The notes under the pieces were generated by a model that did no database searches, was not told where the DNA came from, and saw only the letters and a list, made by a program, of their open reading frames with translations. From the NCBI GenBank assembly GCA_947561585.1, contig CANNZV010000254.1, positions 342,677-406,676 of the forward strand: a DNA stretch of 64,000 nucleotides, in the 5' to 3' direction. This document shows positions 51,459-64,000 of the stretch, one piece after another. The translations under genes and the position numbers were made by a program. This DNA is from Caprella mutica. Lineage: Eukaryota; Arthropoda; Malacostraca; Amphipoda; Caprellidae. The first letter of the stretch is position 1, and each line of letters begins with the position of its first letter.

Positions 51459-52435
51459 GTGAGTAACCTAATAAGGTATATTGATTTACCAATTAGTGTT
51501 GGAAATGATCAATAACAAAGTCATACATCACCATACGTCGGCCATTTTCCTGATATTGAGCCTGGGCATAAACCTATATATTCAGAATGTGGAAATAAAA
51601 ACATTTTGCGTACGGCTAACTGAAATATTCGTCTCAAACAATGAATGCAAATCAAAGGAATTGATTGTAAAAATTGCTAGAGATGAAATTTCAACATGGA
51701 TGATTCCATACCTGATTAGAAAAAGAGACATTCTGAAAATTCTGTTGTACCGGAAAGATTTAGCGCCGTGCTGAGTGATCAACAGAGACGGAATTTATAA
51801 AGAAGCAAGTTGAAACAAATCACTCACCTCTTATGTCATATTCTGTAAAAATATGGACTTTTCTGAAAAGAAAAATACTATTGAAGGCATTTCAAGTTAA
51901 TTTATATTGTGTCGATAAGCGATCTGATGCATTTACTTTAGTTATTTCAGTGTAAAATAATAGCTAGGGAAGTATTTTAAAATTTCCTTACCATATGGTT
52001 TGAAAAATATCCTTAAAATATCAAAGTGTAGAATATCATTGCAAAAGCAATCAATAGTATGAAACTGCATGATTTGTCTGTATCCATAAATAACGAAAAA
52101 TATGTGTCATTTTTCATCTCTTACTTTTAATGTATGTATTTAAAGAACATAACAATGGGGGTTTATGTTTTCATTCATAATTTGTAATGACTTCGGTTTA
52201 AATACTCGTCATTTCTTATCTCTTGATAGTTAAAATCTGTTTTAATTGACTCGTTTGATTGGAATATGAGGTACTAATCACCTGCGATTGTATCACAATT
52301 ATTAGGGATGATACTTCACAAAGAAGAGGTACACATAATCAGCAGCTTATTGCTGCTCAAATAAAAGTGGCTTGTTAATCACTCCGCTGTTATGGCAACA
52401 AGCAGATTTAAATGGGGGTGAGGGGGAAGGTACTA

Positions 52436-52792
52436 TCGCCAGTAAAAGATTGGCCTGTAGGAGGTACTATCATAAGCAAAAGTACGGCCTGTTGAAGGTA
52501 CTATCACTAACAAAAGTACCTACTGTTGAAGGTACTATCACCAACAGATGTAACAGACTGTTGAAGGAACTATCACGAACAAAAGCTCACTCTATTGAAA
52601 GAACTATCACTAACAAAAGTACCTAATGTTGAAGGTACTATCACCAACAGATGTAAAAGACTGTTGAAAGAACTATCACTAACAAAAGCTCACTCTATTG
52701 AAAGAACTATCACTAACAAAAGTACCTAATGTTGAAGGTACTATCACCAACAGATGTAAAAGACTGTTGAAAGAACTATCACAAACAAAAGA
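52436..52792. repeat. ~34-bp repeat with ~102-bp higher-order unit
   Basis: Basic units carry GAAGGTACTATCACTAACA or GAAAGAACTATCAC plus AAAAGTACCTA, AGATGTAAAAGACTG or AAAGCTCACTCTATT. Three different basic units form a module of about 102 bp that repeats in 52560-52792. A spurious 84-codon frame overlaps its start. Confidence 0.92.
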
Positions 52793-53271
52793 AAGGTAGG
52801 TATACCACCACAAATGGAAGATAAAATAGTATTTTCTTAATTGATTTCTTGCACGAGTTTCCATTTCTCTAGTGATTCAATTAATTGAAAGTTGCTTCTC
52901 TTTTCCATTTTCTACACCTTCTTGTTTAATGTATATACTTCTTGATATTTACGAGTAACTGAGTATTTAATGTGGTGTTTTTCATAATATAATAAACTAC
53001 ATAATTCGATTCTTATATCCATGCATTCACAACATGATCGGCTTTTTAATAATTATTTTTTCACTTTTCACAAATCGCAAATTCTTTGATACAAGAATAA
53101 AGTTAAATTTTGTTTCACAGACTATAATGTTATTACAACAATAATGAAACTATCTATCGGGGTTGCTAGAGAATAAAAATATACCCTAACATTATGACAA
53201 TTTTGGTGAGTCGATTAAGACCTAAAGTTGCGCCAAATGTTTTACGAAGCATTTTCCAGTGATGTGTGGAA

Positions 53272-53392
53272 CATAGAATGTTGTTTAGCATAGAATGTTG
53301 TTTAGCATAGAATGTTGTTTAGCATAGAATGTTGTTTAGCATAGAATGTTGTTTAGCATAGAATGTTGTTTAGCATAGAATGTTGTTTAGCA
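53272..53392. repeat. 17-bp tandem repeat, seven copies
   Basis: CATAGAATGTTGTTTAG is repeated seven times with no visible differences. Confidence 0.97.
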
Positions 53393-56300
53393 CATCTCTC
53401 GGTTGCACTCCCAGAGTTTTAATCAGTACCTAATGAGGTAATTATGCATTGAAATGACCACTGCATATTGCAATTACATTATACTCCTGCGATAAATTGA
53501 ATTATCAAAATTTCGAAATTACCATAAACTCTTCAAACAATTTATGATAATGTGATGCTAATTCCCTCTGAATATGTAGTTTGTGATCATCAAACGGGCC
53601 AGTCGTCCGTCAATAACGCTACAATATCAAGTAACGTTGTCATCTCAGTAGGTTTGAGGGACTGGAACATATAAACATTTTCACTTATTGAAACTTTGGT
53701 ACTGTGGAGAGTGAAACTATTATATAATATAATAGTAACTTCTTGTGCAGATTTCGATTTGAATTATATGTCTAAACTTCTAAAGACTCAATATTTATAT
53801 TTCGTGACCATTGTTTTGTATATATCAACTCAATTCTTTAACCAATCTATTTTATTATTTTGCCTGAACGTATCCTTACTATTATATAGGCTTGTATTTT
53901 TTTCCACAATAAACATTATCCTTATCAACTATACTATTTATCTTCGTCATATCTGAAATACATTTTCCGTAACTAATTTTTGACTGCGTTTGTGTGGTCG
54001 ATAACGACACAGTACACCAGCACGATATTCCCTCCAGGCTTTGGTCATTTGATCACTTAATTGATTTCAATAATATTCCATTAGGTTCACTTGCCAATGC
54101 CTGAGGCTACATTGCTATATAAGGTATATAACCTCAACCTCTTAGTTCTTTGGTGCTTCATTGCACCATCCTTCAATCTAAACATTGATGAGGGGAAAGT
54201 CAGCCTCAAAACTTTCGGTGTGTCTTGCATCAACGTATGCATGTTAACAATATTGTTTCTCGATCCGATGATGTATGTAGATATTATTCATAATATGGCT
54301 GTATCAAAGGTTTGCTGCTATCTACAATTCAATATACTTCGATCAATATTAATGAAGCCTTTACAATAGTATCTGCTGACCATACAAGTCCACAAATCAA
54401 TCAATATTTAATTGTTTTACTACAAGATCTAATATTTATTTTATTCATTGAAATGATATCAATTGATCAGAAAATCTCTTTTGTTCGTTACATTGTGTTT
54501 AGTGATCAAAGGAAGCTTTACTTTCCTCGCAATCGTATTTGCATATTACTCTTTTTCCAAAGTGGACCTCAGTCAGACAATAGGGAGCTACTTTTACACG
54601 CTTTATCAGCCACTAAAACCTATATCAAGTATTCAGCTATAAGATGTTAAAAGGACAGTCAGTAAAGTGAATCTGAAGTGAGTATACTATACTGTTTGAA
54701 GTTAATTTTCACTGTTCCGCTTAATTTGGTTCCATAATTTATTAATATACTAAAAAAATACCTAAATCACAATTTTTTCATGTGATGAAATCATTAAGCT
54801 GAAAAGAAGCATTCACAATTTGAAAAATCGTGTGTTTTACTAAGATTTTAATTATATGCAATTAATTATAAAAGCTAAATTTTTACTTTGAAGCTTAAAT
54901 TTGAAATTAGTGTAATTGTCCTTTCCTCGAAAATTTGAATAATACCTCAAACTATCTTTTCTTTTGAAGAAAATGCTATGCTAATTTAATATCGTCAGTC
55001 CTGTAGCGTCAAGACTAAACCTTTAACATATTAAACAAAATGGAAGCGCCTTCCGCCATTTTATTTCTCTCGAGTCTTGTCAGTTGAGCCAATAATTGCC
55101 TTTGAATAGAACTCTGAAGAATTTTATTCTATTCTATCATTAATATTCATAAGAGCTATAACATTAGAAAAAACAATTTTATATCTTACTTTGTGGATAA
55201 AGATTATTGAGTTTGGTATAAAATATAGTTTCTCGGTACAAGTATTTTTCTAGGCTGCTCTGCAAATAATCTCATATGCAAACTATTCAGAACTGCATTA
55301 TATGTATAAAGCTCAGTACAATTTATTATTCCAATTTATTACTTTTTATGAACACACTGAAGAAATCTGATACTTTCAATCTAGGACAAACAGAAATGAA
55401 TATTTATAGTTAGAAAAATATTGTCAGCAATGACTACCTTTCAGATTTTCTTTTACTTTCTAAATTTTCAAAACCGCATCAGATGAAGGACCGATAAAGT
55501 AACAGTTTTTAGACAATATAATAATACGTGAGAAGTGTATGTTACATCTGATGTTCATAATTATAGTAAGCTTAAAATAATGAGACAATAATCAACTGAA
55601 TTGAAACACAAAAGTGACAAATTGTTTGTATTCTTTTCTGAAGTTCATCATCTCTTCGATCATCTGAGCACAACTGCCCGCCATTCTTCAAGTTACAACG
55701 TTTTAAATGTGTTTCTGGCACAAACGTGTAAAAAGTTCATTGAATATAAGAGCAAGTTACGTCTTGCTGACACAGTGTTTACGAAGTGTCACTCACAGAC
55801 AAATTGTTTCGTCACTGAATTTAGAAACAAAGTGTTATCGCCAAGTCTGGAGTCACTTTTTGGACACTCTAGCATCGTGTAAATGAATACAAATGCAAGA
55901 AATAGGGGGTAGTGTGAATAAAAACAGGGAGATGCAATCATCAATTGGATCAGTATGGATGAATTGTAGAGCTCTGTATCGTGTCCTACTGTCTCATTTT
56001 TCTTCATTTAGATACTGTACCACAACTCAGAGTATCTCTAGCAGGTCTATTTCTTCTGAATGTACTTCATGATTCACTTCTGCTTGAAGGAACAAACGGT
56101 ATTTCGATTCGTTTCCTGTAATTATTTCGAATGTATCGAAGTTATTCCAAATTGCATTTAAGTTCTCATGTAGCTGTGAAAGGAATTTATCTATTTATCA
56201 AATACTACCAGGAGGGTAGAATGTGTTTTCGATATATGTTACCTAGTTACGTGGATACGCATTTCAAGTAAATCTTTGTTAAAAACAGTTACATTGTTGT

Positions 56301-56952
56301 CTCTTTTCACACCAACGCTTTCTATTTTTCTATTAATAGTGTTAAAAAAATGAAGGATAATTAATATGGCAGTATTTCAAATGTGAAGAATGTATGCAAT
56401 TAATTTATTATTGTCCTTTACAAAACATTATGTATATTTTTTTCGTATGTATCAATGAATCAGAACATTATTTGCTTTACATTACATTTCTATGATAGCC
56501 TCTCCCCCATTGTTAATTATGATTTTTTTTACCAATGTTATTAACTTTAAGTATTTTTTTGAAGAGTATGAATACTCTATGTAATTAATATCATTAAAGT
56601 TTTTTCTTAAATAGTTCAATTGTGATTATCGTATAATCAGTTCTACGTCTTCGTGACAATCACTGTCGTCATTACTGACAATCAAGTCAATAATCATTAT
56701 CGAAATTATTACGCCAATAATTAACTAATCATTTGTTACCTTCAGTGTATCATTGGACAACAATCGAATAGCAAAAAAAATTACAATTATAAGAACCTTT
56801 AAACATTATTGACGTCGATGATCAGATGTAAGCTACATGAAACTATGGAACTGTTTTCTAGCTATATAATATTATTAGGTATTGTTGTGCTAACTTTTAA
56901 TAGGTGAGGGTAGTCTTATAATTAGTTGATAGGGAAAGTTACTTCAACTTGT

Positions 56953-57201
56953 CCTACTTTACTGATAACAGAGATAAAATGCCCAACTTTACTGATAACA
57001 GAGATAACATGCCGTACTTTACTGATAACATGCCGTACTTTACTGATAACATGCCGTACTTTACTGATAACAGAGATAACATGCCGTACTTTACTGATAA
57101 CAGAGATAACATGCCGTACTTTACTGATAACAGAGATAACATGCCGTACTTTACTGATAACAGAGATAACATGCAATAGTTTACTGATAACAGTAATAAC
57201 G
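56953..57201. repeat. 30-bp / 21-bp minisatellite
   Basis: The long unit contains TACTTTACTGATAACAGAGA followed by TAACATGCCG. Two central units lack the 9-bp AGAGATAAC, giving 21 bp and preserving the reading frame. Spurious frames up to 119 codons are open on both strands because 30, 21 and 9 are multiples of three. Confidence 0.95.
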
Positions 57202-57399
57202 CAATTAATGCTACACATCTTAACAATTACTAATTATGATGAATATATTTTTATTATTAAAATCTTCGATATAGCATTTTTATAAATATAATGTTAATTA
57301 GATGCTCAACAGTAATGATTGAGAATGAATTTTACTCCTGTTGTGTTTGAAATGAGTTTACCATATACTGACAACACTCTCCTTCATTATATAAATTTA

Positions 57400-57545
57400 C
57401 ACACTACACACACAGGCGTGTAGTTAACACATTCACTCACACACTATCTCAACTACACACAACACAGGCGTGTAGTTAACACATTCACACACACACACCT
57501 ACTCTCACCAACACACACACACACTTTCGCCACTACACACCAAAT
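57400..57545. repeat. AC-rich microsatellite patch
   Basis: Scattered (AC)n runs occur with a duplicated AGGCGTGTAGTTAACACATTC at about 57413 and 57467. Confidence 0.8.
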
Positions 57546-57858
57546 GTGTGAACAGATCAAACGACAGAGTGGAATGTCCTCAAGAATATATTACGCTGTG
57601 AACCCCTTTCTGTTTTGTGGCTTAATTGCCTTTAGCTGAGAGGAAGAGTTTCTTGTTTGTATCTTAGTTCTTTTAGAGGGAAATACTGTGAATGCGTTTC
57701 TCCCTTTTGATTCAAATGCGATTAGCTTTTCAAAATGACAATGTGTGAACGGTGTGTTGTAGGCTCTACATCACTTCTCTGCCAGCACCAATCTAATTAA
57801 TTACTATCAGCACTTAGCGCAAATGTGCCAAGATAGGACAAATATGCAGTTGTTATTG

Positions 57859-58045
57859 CCAGCATGTCACTGCACGGACAGCATATCACACCGATAACAT
57901 GTCGCACTGTCAGCATATATCACATTGACAGCCTATAACACTGACAGCATATGAAACTGACAGCATATGATGTAGATAGTCCTTAGTTCTAGTATTGTAG
58001 TAATAGGCACATATTGACAGCATATCACACTGACAGCATACTATG
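57859..58045. repeat. Degenerate GACAGCATAT repeat
   Basis: Roughly ten imperfect copies of a 15-16-bp unit, CACTGACAGCATAT, occur. They are interrupted by unrelated sequence at about 57975-58008. Another single copy lies near 58086. Confidence 0.75.
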
Positions 58046-58505
58046 CTGGAAGTAGCTTTTGCCAGCAGTGTGAGTAGCCACAGAGTGACAGCATTAGCGG
58101 TATATATCCCTGTTTGTCGGCGCGTGAAATGACTTATCCATTATGAATGAGTTTCGCCTCTATTTATATGTCTGTGTGGTCTATACCATGGAAACTTTTT
58201 GACTTCCTTGTAGAGTTTTAATGATTGCGGACAGTTTTCTAAGGCGATAATTTGGTAGTAATTTAGAAGTATTGCTGGGTTTGTAGTCACTTTAATAATA
58301 GGGGACATCTAATTATGGCTAATCACGAGATATAATGAACATTAGATATGGTCAGTTGCAAGATAGGTGTAGTGTTGCAGAAATAGATAAGCTATATATT
58401 AATTAAAGTAAATTAAAAGTACTCTTATATTCACAAAAGTAACTTAATTTAACATACCATGTTACCATTCCTTTGCCGTAAGTACGCACCTATCCTGTTT
58501 AGTAA

Positions 58506-58969
58506 GTTATGTGCTATTTAGTATGTTTATTACGTTATGTGCTATTTAGTATGTTTATTATGTTATGTGCTATTTAGTATGTTTATTATGTTATGTGCTA
58601 TTTAGTATGTTTATTATGTTATGTGCTATTTAGTATGTTTATTATGTTATGTGCTATTTAGTATGTTTATTACGTTATGTGCTATTTACCATATATAATA
58701 AACATACTAAATAGCACATAACGTAATAAACATACTAAATAGCACATAACGTAATAAACATACTAAATAGCACATAACGTAATAAACATACTAAATAGCA
58801 CATAACGTAATAAACATACTAAATAGCACATAACGTAATAAACATACTAAATAGCACATAACGTAATAAACATACTAAATAGCACATAACGTAATAAACA
58901 TTACGTTATGTGCTATTTAGTATGTTTATTACGTTATGTGCTAGTTAGTATGTTTATTACGTTATGTGC
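58506..58969. repeat. 28-bp minisatellite with two orientation switches
   Basis: Six full units plus part of a seventh run forward (58506-58688; GTTATGTGCTATTTAGTATG then TTTATTAC or TTTATTAT). After a short CCATATAT junction there are seven copies of the reverse complement (about 58694-58900). The junction TAATAAACATTACG then switches back to two and a half forward copies (58901-58969). The middle forward units carry TTTATTAT; the reversed block uniformly carries the TTTATTAC form found in the edge units. Confidence 0.97.
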
Positions 58970-61900
58970 TGTCAAGTCAGCTGCTGATGTCCTGTCACTA
59001 CTCCATCTCTAAGATAATTAGCAACAAGTTATTAACAAGCTATAGGCTGGCTTCTCCAGTTACCAAATGGCATTGGTAGGTATTTGTGTATGTAACTTAC
59101 ATAATGATTATTATATAATAATTATTGTCTTGATATATTGCTTTATCTTTTACCTGGTGAAAACTTTATAGATTGAAAGCTGAAATAAACTCAAAAGATA
59201 ATTTTAAACTATAAGTGCAATATAATGTAATACACTATATATCATATTAAAATGGGTAAATATTATTTTTCCCTTGCCCATGTTTTGGGACGAATCGTAC
59301 TCTGGAATTTAATGGAGTGGAACCTATAAGAGAGTAATCTTTTATTATTTATCGTAAGTCGAGTGTTCACTAATCCCTTGAAATGGTTTAGATGACATAA
59401 GAAGGTAAACTTTTCCCATTTTCGAAACTCGAAGGCAATCTTAAATCTACATTCAGACTTGTGTCCCGCAAAGCATAATTTGATGGCTGTAGAAATTGGT
59501 GCACATGCACTGATGTTTTTCGTTGTACAGAGTAATCTTCTTCGAGGAGTGTAATATTTATTGACTTTTATAAAATATTTCAGTTAACTGGGGAACCATC
59601 GTGAGAGATTAGAGCACTGATGTTAACGTCTCCAAAGATAACATACTCTTTTTAAACTCCAGTGAATAATGAATTGAACTTTAATATCAGTCAAAATAAA
59701 CGATTGAACTCTATACAAATGTGATATTTCATTACTTTAACAAGGAGTAAATATTTCATTAATCCTCTTTATTTTCCCCCTCTATTTAGCTAAATGCAAT
59801 TTGGGAGTATATATACTTTCTCTATTTGATTTTCTTCCATTCATTTATTCACTTCACATATATTCCTTTACATTCATGCTCTCTGTGTTCTCGAAAATCC
59901 AGCGTTTGTTTTGTTCTCCTAGCAAAGTTTTTGAGTTCTTCATTGAGCAAAAACGATGCACGTTACTCCGAGCATTTTTATCTTTTTATCCTTTGTTTGA
60001 AGCTGTTCGGGACAATTTTAGGTGTTGGTATAAGTGTCGCGTTATGGCTCACAAACTCTGCACGGGACGACTCCTGAATTTGGAGTAGTTTGGTCATGCT
60101 CCCTCACTTGGAAGAGATAAATTGTAAGGATTGCATACTTCTCTCAAGATATGACAGCAAAAGTATTAGCAGTCGGTCACTCTGGAGAACTAAAAGATTG
60201 CCACTAGAAAAAGAGACTCCAAAATCGCCAACTGAAAGCGACAATCAGATAAGGGTGACGAGATGTCGGAAATATGTGAATACCTTTTAAAGGAAAGTAG
60301 AAAATCACGATAATCCAAAAGAATTTCGGTAGCTAGAATATCCATTTAACTTGAAAGAGTTATATATAATTTAATAGAAAACTCATCTGTTCATTATAAA
60401 CAAATACATATTATAATGAGTTATTTATGTTATTGTGTTTAGTAACAAAAGCTACCACTCTAAAGTGCTGAGGGACCAAAACTATGAACAACTTCCCTTT
60501 CCTTCCAAAGCTTTGGAAGAAAAAGCCCAGCATTCTATTGTAGTTGATCCTCTTTTCTGAGACTAGGAACGCTTGTGGCAAAACAGAACAAAAGAAATGA
60601 TTTACCTATTCGGGACGCAGAAATTGTGTTTTTGTTCTACTGAGGAGTGTTCATGTAAGTGTCATTTGCTACCTTCTCAAATACAGTATTGTACATTCTT
60701 CCAAGTGGAATGTTATACAAATCGAATCAGCCAGTTTCGTCACTTCAAATAGAGCCTCAATGAGGTGACTCTATTGGGAATACCTACCTACACCTAATCT
60801 CCACATTTCTTTCTCTTCATGTTTTCTGATTCGGTGAAAGAATTATCAAATATAAGCTCATTATTTTCAACTTAATTTATTGCAACACTAACTAATATAT
60901 CAAGAAACAGAATAGATAATTCAGCTATTAGTTAATTACCTAATTACATAATTTCAAGGTGCTTGCAAATTGATAATACATAATACTACCGGTGAAAGTT
61001 AGGTAAATTACTAAAGGACATGTTTCGCTCTTTAAATCTTCTTTAAGATAGAGAAGGCATCTTCTTACGAGATATATTTGCCCTTATTAGATCAGCTTTG
61101 ATGCTCTCCTTCCATTTGATCTGTTTAAAATGCTCCCAATCATACAGATCAGTGTTTTACTTCAAAGCATCATCGAGTTAGTCTGTCTTGTTTATGATAC
61201 TCTTCAATTGTATTTTCACTAATTTATAATTTTTCATTCATATGTTTCTGAATTAGACTTAAAACGTATTTAGAATTAACTCATCTAATATACGTATCTT
61301 ATTCATTGTTCTGAGTTTTTAAATCAGTTTTGATTCACTATCCAAATTGCAGTTTCTTTAACCATCTCATTCAATTAATCTCTACGCATCCGTTCACTTC
61401 ATTCCTCCATTCTCATTAGTTCGGTTTGCTATTTGCGGCGTTTCTTTGTAGCATTCACAGAGTGTTCATTGCCACAATCCACATCAGTCTTTTCCGTAAC
61501 GTCTTCTGGAGCTCCACTTAGTTTCCATCGTCTCAAGTAACCCGAGCCACTTACTGATAACCTGCACTTTTATCTCTTCACTTCGAATTAAAATATACTG
61601 AAGATGGAAAGATTAGGGGTTCTCAATTTAAGTTTGTTGTTTTTTGTCTTAGTTGAATACCCAACATGAGGATAGCAATGAATTTTTCTGATAAGCAAAA
61701 TTTTTCCTAGAAGTTGTGGAAGGAATTTCAATTCAGTGAGGACTCGTTCCAATTCAGAATTCTTAAAAATGTGAAGATATTTCATTGAGCAGAATTTGTG
61801 TGATGTGAAATTGTGGCATATGACATAGATAAACAGCACATTTTAATTAATATTTTCTTTCTGGTGTATGGTTTATTAATAACTGTAGAAATTCAATGCA

Positions 61901-62164
61901 GAAATTGTATCAATTATTCATTAATTTTTTTACGTTTATTTAAATATTTATTAATATGTCTCATCAATAATATTAATTAAAAGCAATGACCTAATTTTAT
62001 CTACAAAATTGTTCTGTTCATTTCGCCCAATAAATTTTCGTTACGACTTAAATAAAGTGCTATAATTCATGCCATTTTATTCAATAACCAAGTCTCACAT
62101 AAGCTCGCAAATTGAAATATTTGATGTTATATCGCCATCAGAAAATTGTGAAAAACAGAATTAG

Positions 62165-62240
62165 AGGGAAGTCCCCCGGTAGCTCAAATGAAGTGCTAGT
62201 GACAGGTCCGGGACCGGTGGGTCTGTGAGTCGCATAATCG
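62165..62240 (+). repeat. Possible tRNA-derived SINE head (degraded)
   Basis: A GC-rich patch contains CCCCCGGTAGCTCAAATGAA, resembling a tRNA 5' end with A box (TAGCTCA). About 35 nt later comes GGTGGGTCTGTGAGTCG, resembling a poor B box region. Spacing suits a tRNA-like internal promoter, but the B box lacks GGTTCGAATCC. A functional tRNA is excluded because the arms do not pair properly. Identification as a SINE is tentative. Confidence 0.3.
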
Positions 62241-63857
62241 ATTGGGTGCTTACCGACTGCTGGGGCAACTGACAAACTCACGGGTGGTGCGGGGGAAATT
62301 GAAGCTGGACATGTTACCGGTTCTTTCTGGAATAGAGAAATACGTAGTCATTAGGAAATGATTGCCATAAACAGTTCCTACTCGAAATCTGATGGAGAAA
62401 GCGACTGTGCGATATTTGATGCTTGGGAAAACATTTTCTGCTAATAGATGCATTTCAATGGTATTTGCACAAATAGTAATATTGATTGATTGATTGAATT
62501 ATCAAGTAATTTGATGAATTAAATAGATTGTATTTAGAAGAATTGGTGGAAGACCATAATTATTATTTACTAAAGAATATTACAAACTATCACACATTAT
62601 TATTATTACTACACTATTTCACACTATTAATATTACACTATTGCATGAAATTGTAAAATTCATAATGTATTTATATGAAAGAATATATAAAGAAATTAGC
62701 CTATTATTCAACTTAACTCGAACTAAATAAATTTAGATTTTAATAACATCAATGGTAACCTTAAAAGGTGAACTAAAGTGAAAACACTTTTGCAAAAGTA
62801 AATGGATTTAATTTTTATTAATACATTCAAGTGAAAACAATGGAGGTGAATTTTCAGGGATGGTATAATTGCATATCATCATGCAGCATCAATTTTTGCG
62901 TCTGTTTGTCCAGATTAGTAATTGTTTCTCTCATTAATCGAGAGTTCGATTAATTTGCCTATGGCTTCCTATGCAGTGCTTTTTGTGTTCAATGGATTAA
63001 ATTTTGATGCGTTGCCTAATATCAGTGGCGGATATTTGGAGTTATTATCCACAAAAATGCACGTTACCAAGTCAAATTCGTTTAACTTCTGGTAATTGAT
63101 TTGTTTTTTGTTAATTGATGAATGACCAGATATGCAGTTCATTGCAGCAGTTATTTAGTTTATGCACAAAATAAAAATGCTTTTACTAATTGAAAACGTT
63201 TAAAAAGGTTTACATAATTTTCAGTAGATAGTTATAACCACTGTTTTATAACATGTGTTAACTGTAGTCTGTGATATGCTAATAAATTGTTTAGAAGTAC
63301 TTTATAGATATTCAGAAAAGTTCAATTTATAATAGTTACCCACGCACATACTCAAATCGATTGGAATATTCGTTTACTTGCATTCCAACCCTCTCTGGAT
63401 CAGTTGTCCTATGCATTAATATCAATGCTTTTAATGGAAATTAATGTATTTATTTCACTACAACTGCTACCTAGTACCTAAATCCTTTGGCTAATTCGAG
63501 TCAGTTCTTATCAATAAGATAAAGAACGGATATGACGAATATAAAATTGGATATAAATATCCGATAATCTAGTGTCAATTCAGTTTATCAAATCTTTTAC
63601 CTTATAAAAAAAACCATTTAATCATATCCCTATTATTTGTATGAAGAAATTAACTCATATAACGTTATAGTTGATATTTTACCAATTGCTTTATCAAGGA
63701 AAATGTCTAAAGTGAGTGGTATATTATTGGCCTTGTTTAGAACTTGAAGAATAAAATAATACCTGTAAGAGTTAGTAAAAGCCACTGGACTAATATGCCT
63801 AATCAAAAGAAACAAATATATGGATTTTATAATAATTAGTATAGAAATTTTTCTAAA

Positions 63858-64000
63858 CGAAAATGTATCTACGGATATGACCATGACTATTATACTATCT
63901 TAATAGTTCGAAAATGTATCTACGGATTGTACCATGATTATTATACTATCTTTAAAATACGAAAATGAACCTACGGATTTCACCATGATTATTTTACTAA
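63858..64000. repeat. 51-bp tandem repeat running off the window
   Basis: Units start at 63858, 63909 and 63960. Each begins CGAAAATG(TA or AA)(T or C)CTACGGAT and contains CCATGA(C or T)TATT. The copies differ at about 15-20% of positions. The third is cut by the window edge, so the array may be longer. Confidence 0.9.

Larger units (their letters stand above)
51459..64000 (+). other. GARNL3 intron after exon g (incomplete)
   Basis: At least 12542 nt of intron run off the window. It holds the ~34-bp, 17-bp, 30/21-bp, GACAGCATAT, orientation-switching 28-bp and terminal 51-bp repeats, and a weak SINE-like patch at 62165-62240. Open frames of 93 codons (55601-55882) and 92 codons (54091-54369) are not recognisable and carry no GARNL3 similarity. 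Confidence 0.75.

Noticed and set aside
55040..55065. Palindrome-like AAAATGGAAGCGCCTTCC...CCATTTT
   Set aside because: Short, bulged inverted repeat with no extension. Too small to call an element.
55601..55882. 93-codon + frame
   Set aside because: No similarity to the missing GARNL3 segment or to any family I recognise.

Overview
This 64 kb window is AT-rich animal nuclear DNA, most likely from an arthropod and probably an insect. The evidence is a single gene made of small exons with consensus GT-AG splice sites, separated by introns of 1 to more than 12 kb. These introns hold decayed Tc1/mariner and LINE copies and many minisatellites. There is no bacterial-style gene packing, operon or ribosome-binding-site pattern. 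A hemipteran is plausible, but the sequence does not prove the order.

The only gene I can support is the 5' part of a GARNL3-like gene (GTPase-activating Rap/Ran-GAP domain-like 3) on the + strand. Seven consecutive internal coding exons lie at 12607-12693, 14569-14656, 20568-20686, 34029-34093, 35224-35290, 40708-40810 and 51360-51458. They join in one open frame of 628 nt (209 codons plus one base), with compatible phases at every junction. The start codon, promoter and first exon(s) are not recognised in 1-12606. The rest of the Rap-GAP domain, the expected C-terminal CNH domain and the 3' end lie beyond 64000. The last visible intron is at least 12.5 kb.

About one tenth of the window is tandem repeat. 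The larger arrays are: 12-bp units at 5831-6250 and 6849-7262; 21-bp at 21411-21736; 21 then 14-bp at 27904-28378; 52-bp at 32775-33034; 27-bp at 36143-36660; 24-bp at 42563-43045; 21-bp at 43176-43889; compound at 46688-47592; ~34-bp at 52436-52792; 17-bp at 53272-53392; 30/21-bp at 56953-57201; 28-bp with two orientation switches at 58506-58969; and 51-bp at 63858-64000. Many units are multiples of three without stop codons, so the arrays give long open frames on both strands. I do not regard these as genes.

Mobile-element traces include a Tc1-like transposase pseudogene (26595-26945), a LINE reverse-transcriptase tail (27339-27569), a palindromic MITE-like element (46382-46547), other foldback sequences (9054-9137, 10006-10133, 18503-18660, 25101-25140) and a weak tRNA-derived SINE-like patch (62165-62240).

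I found no convincing new biological system. The most unusual structure is the orientation-switching 28-bp minisatellite at 58506-58969. If transcribed within the intron it could fold into long double-stranded RNA.
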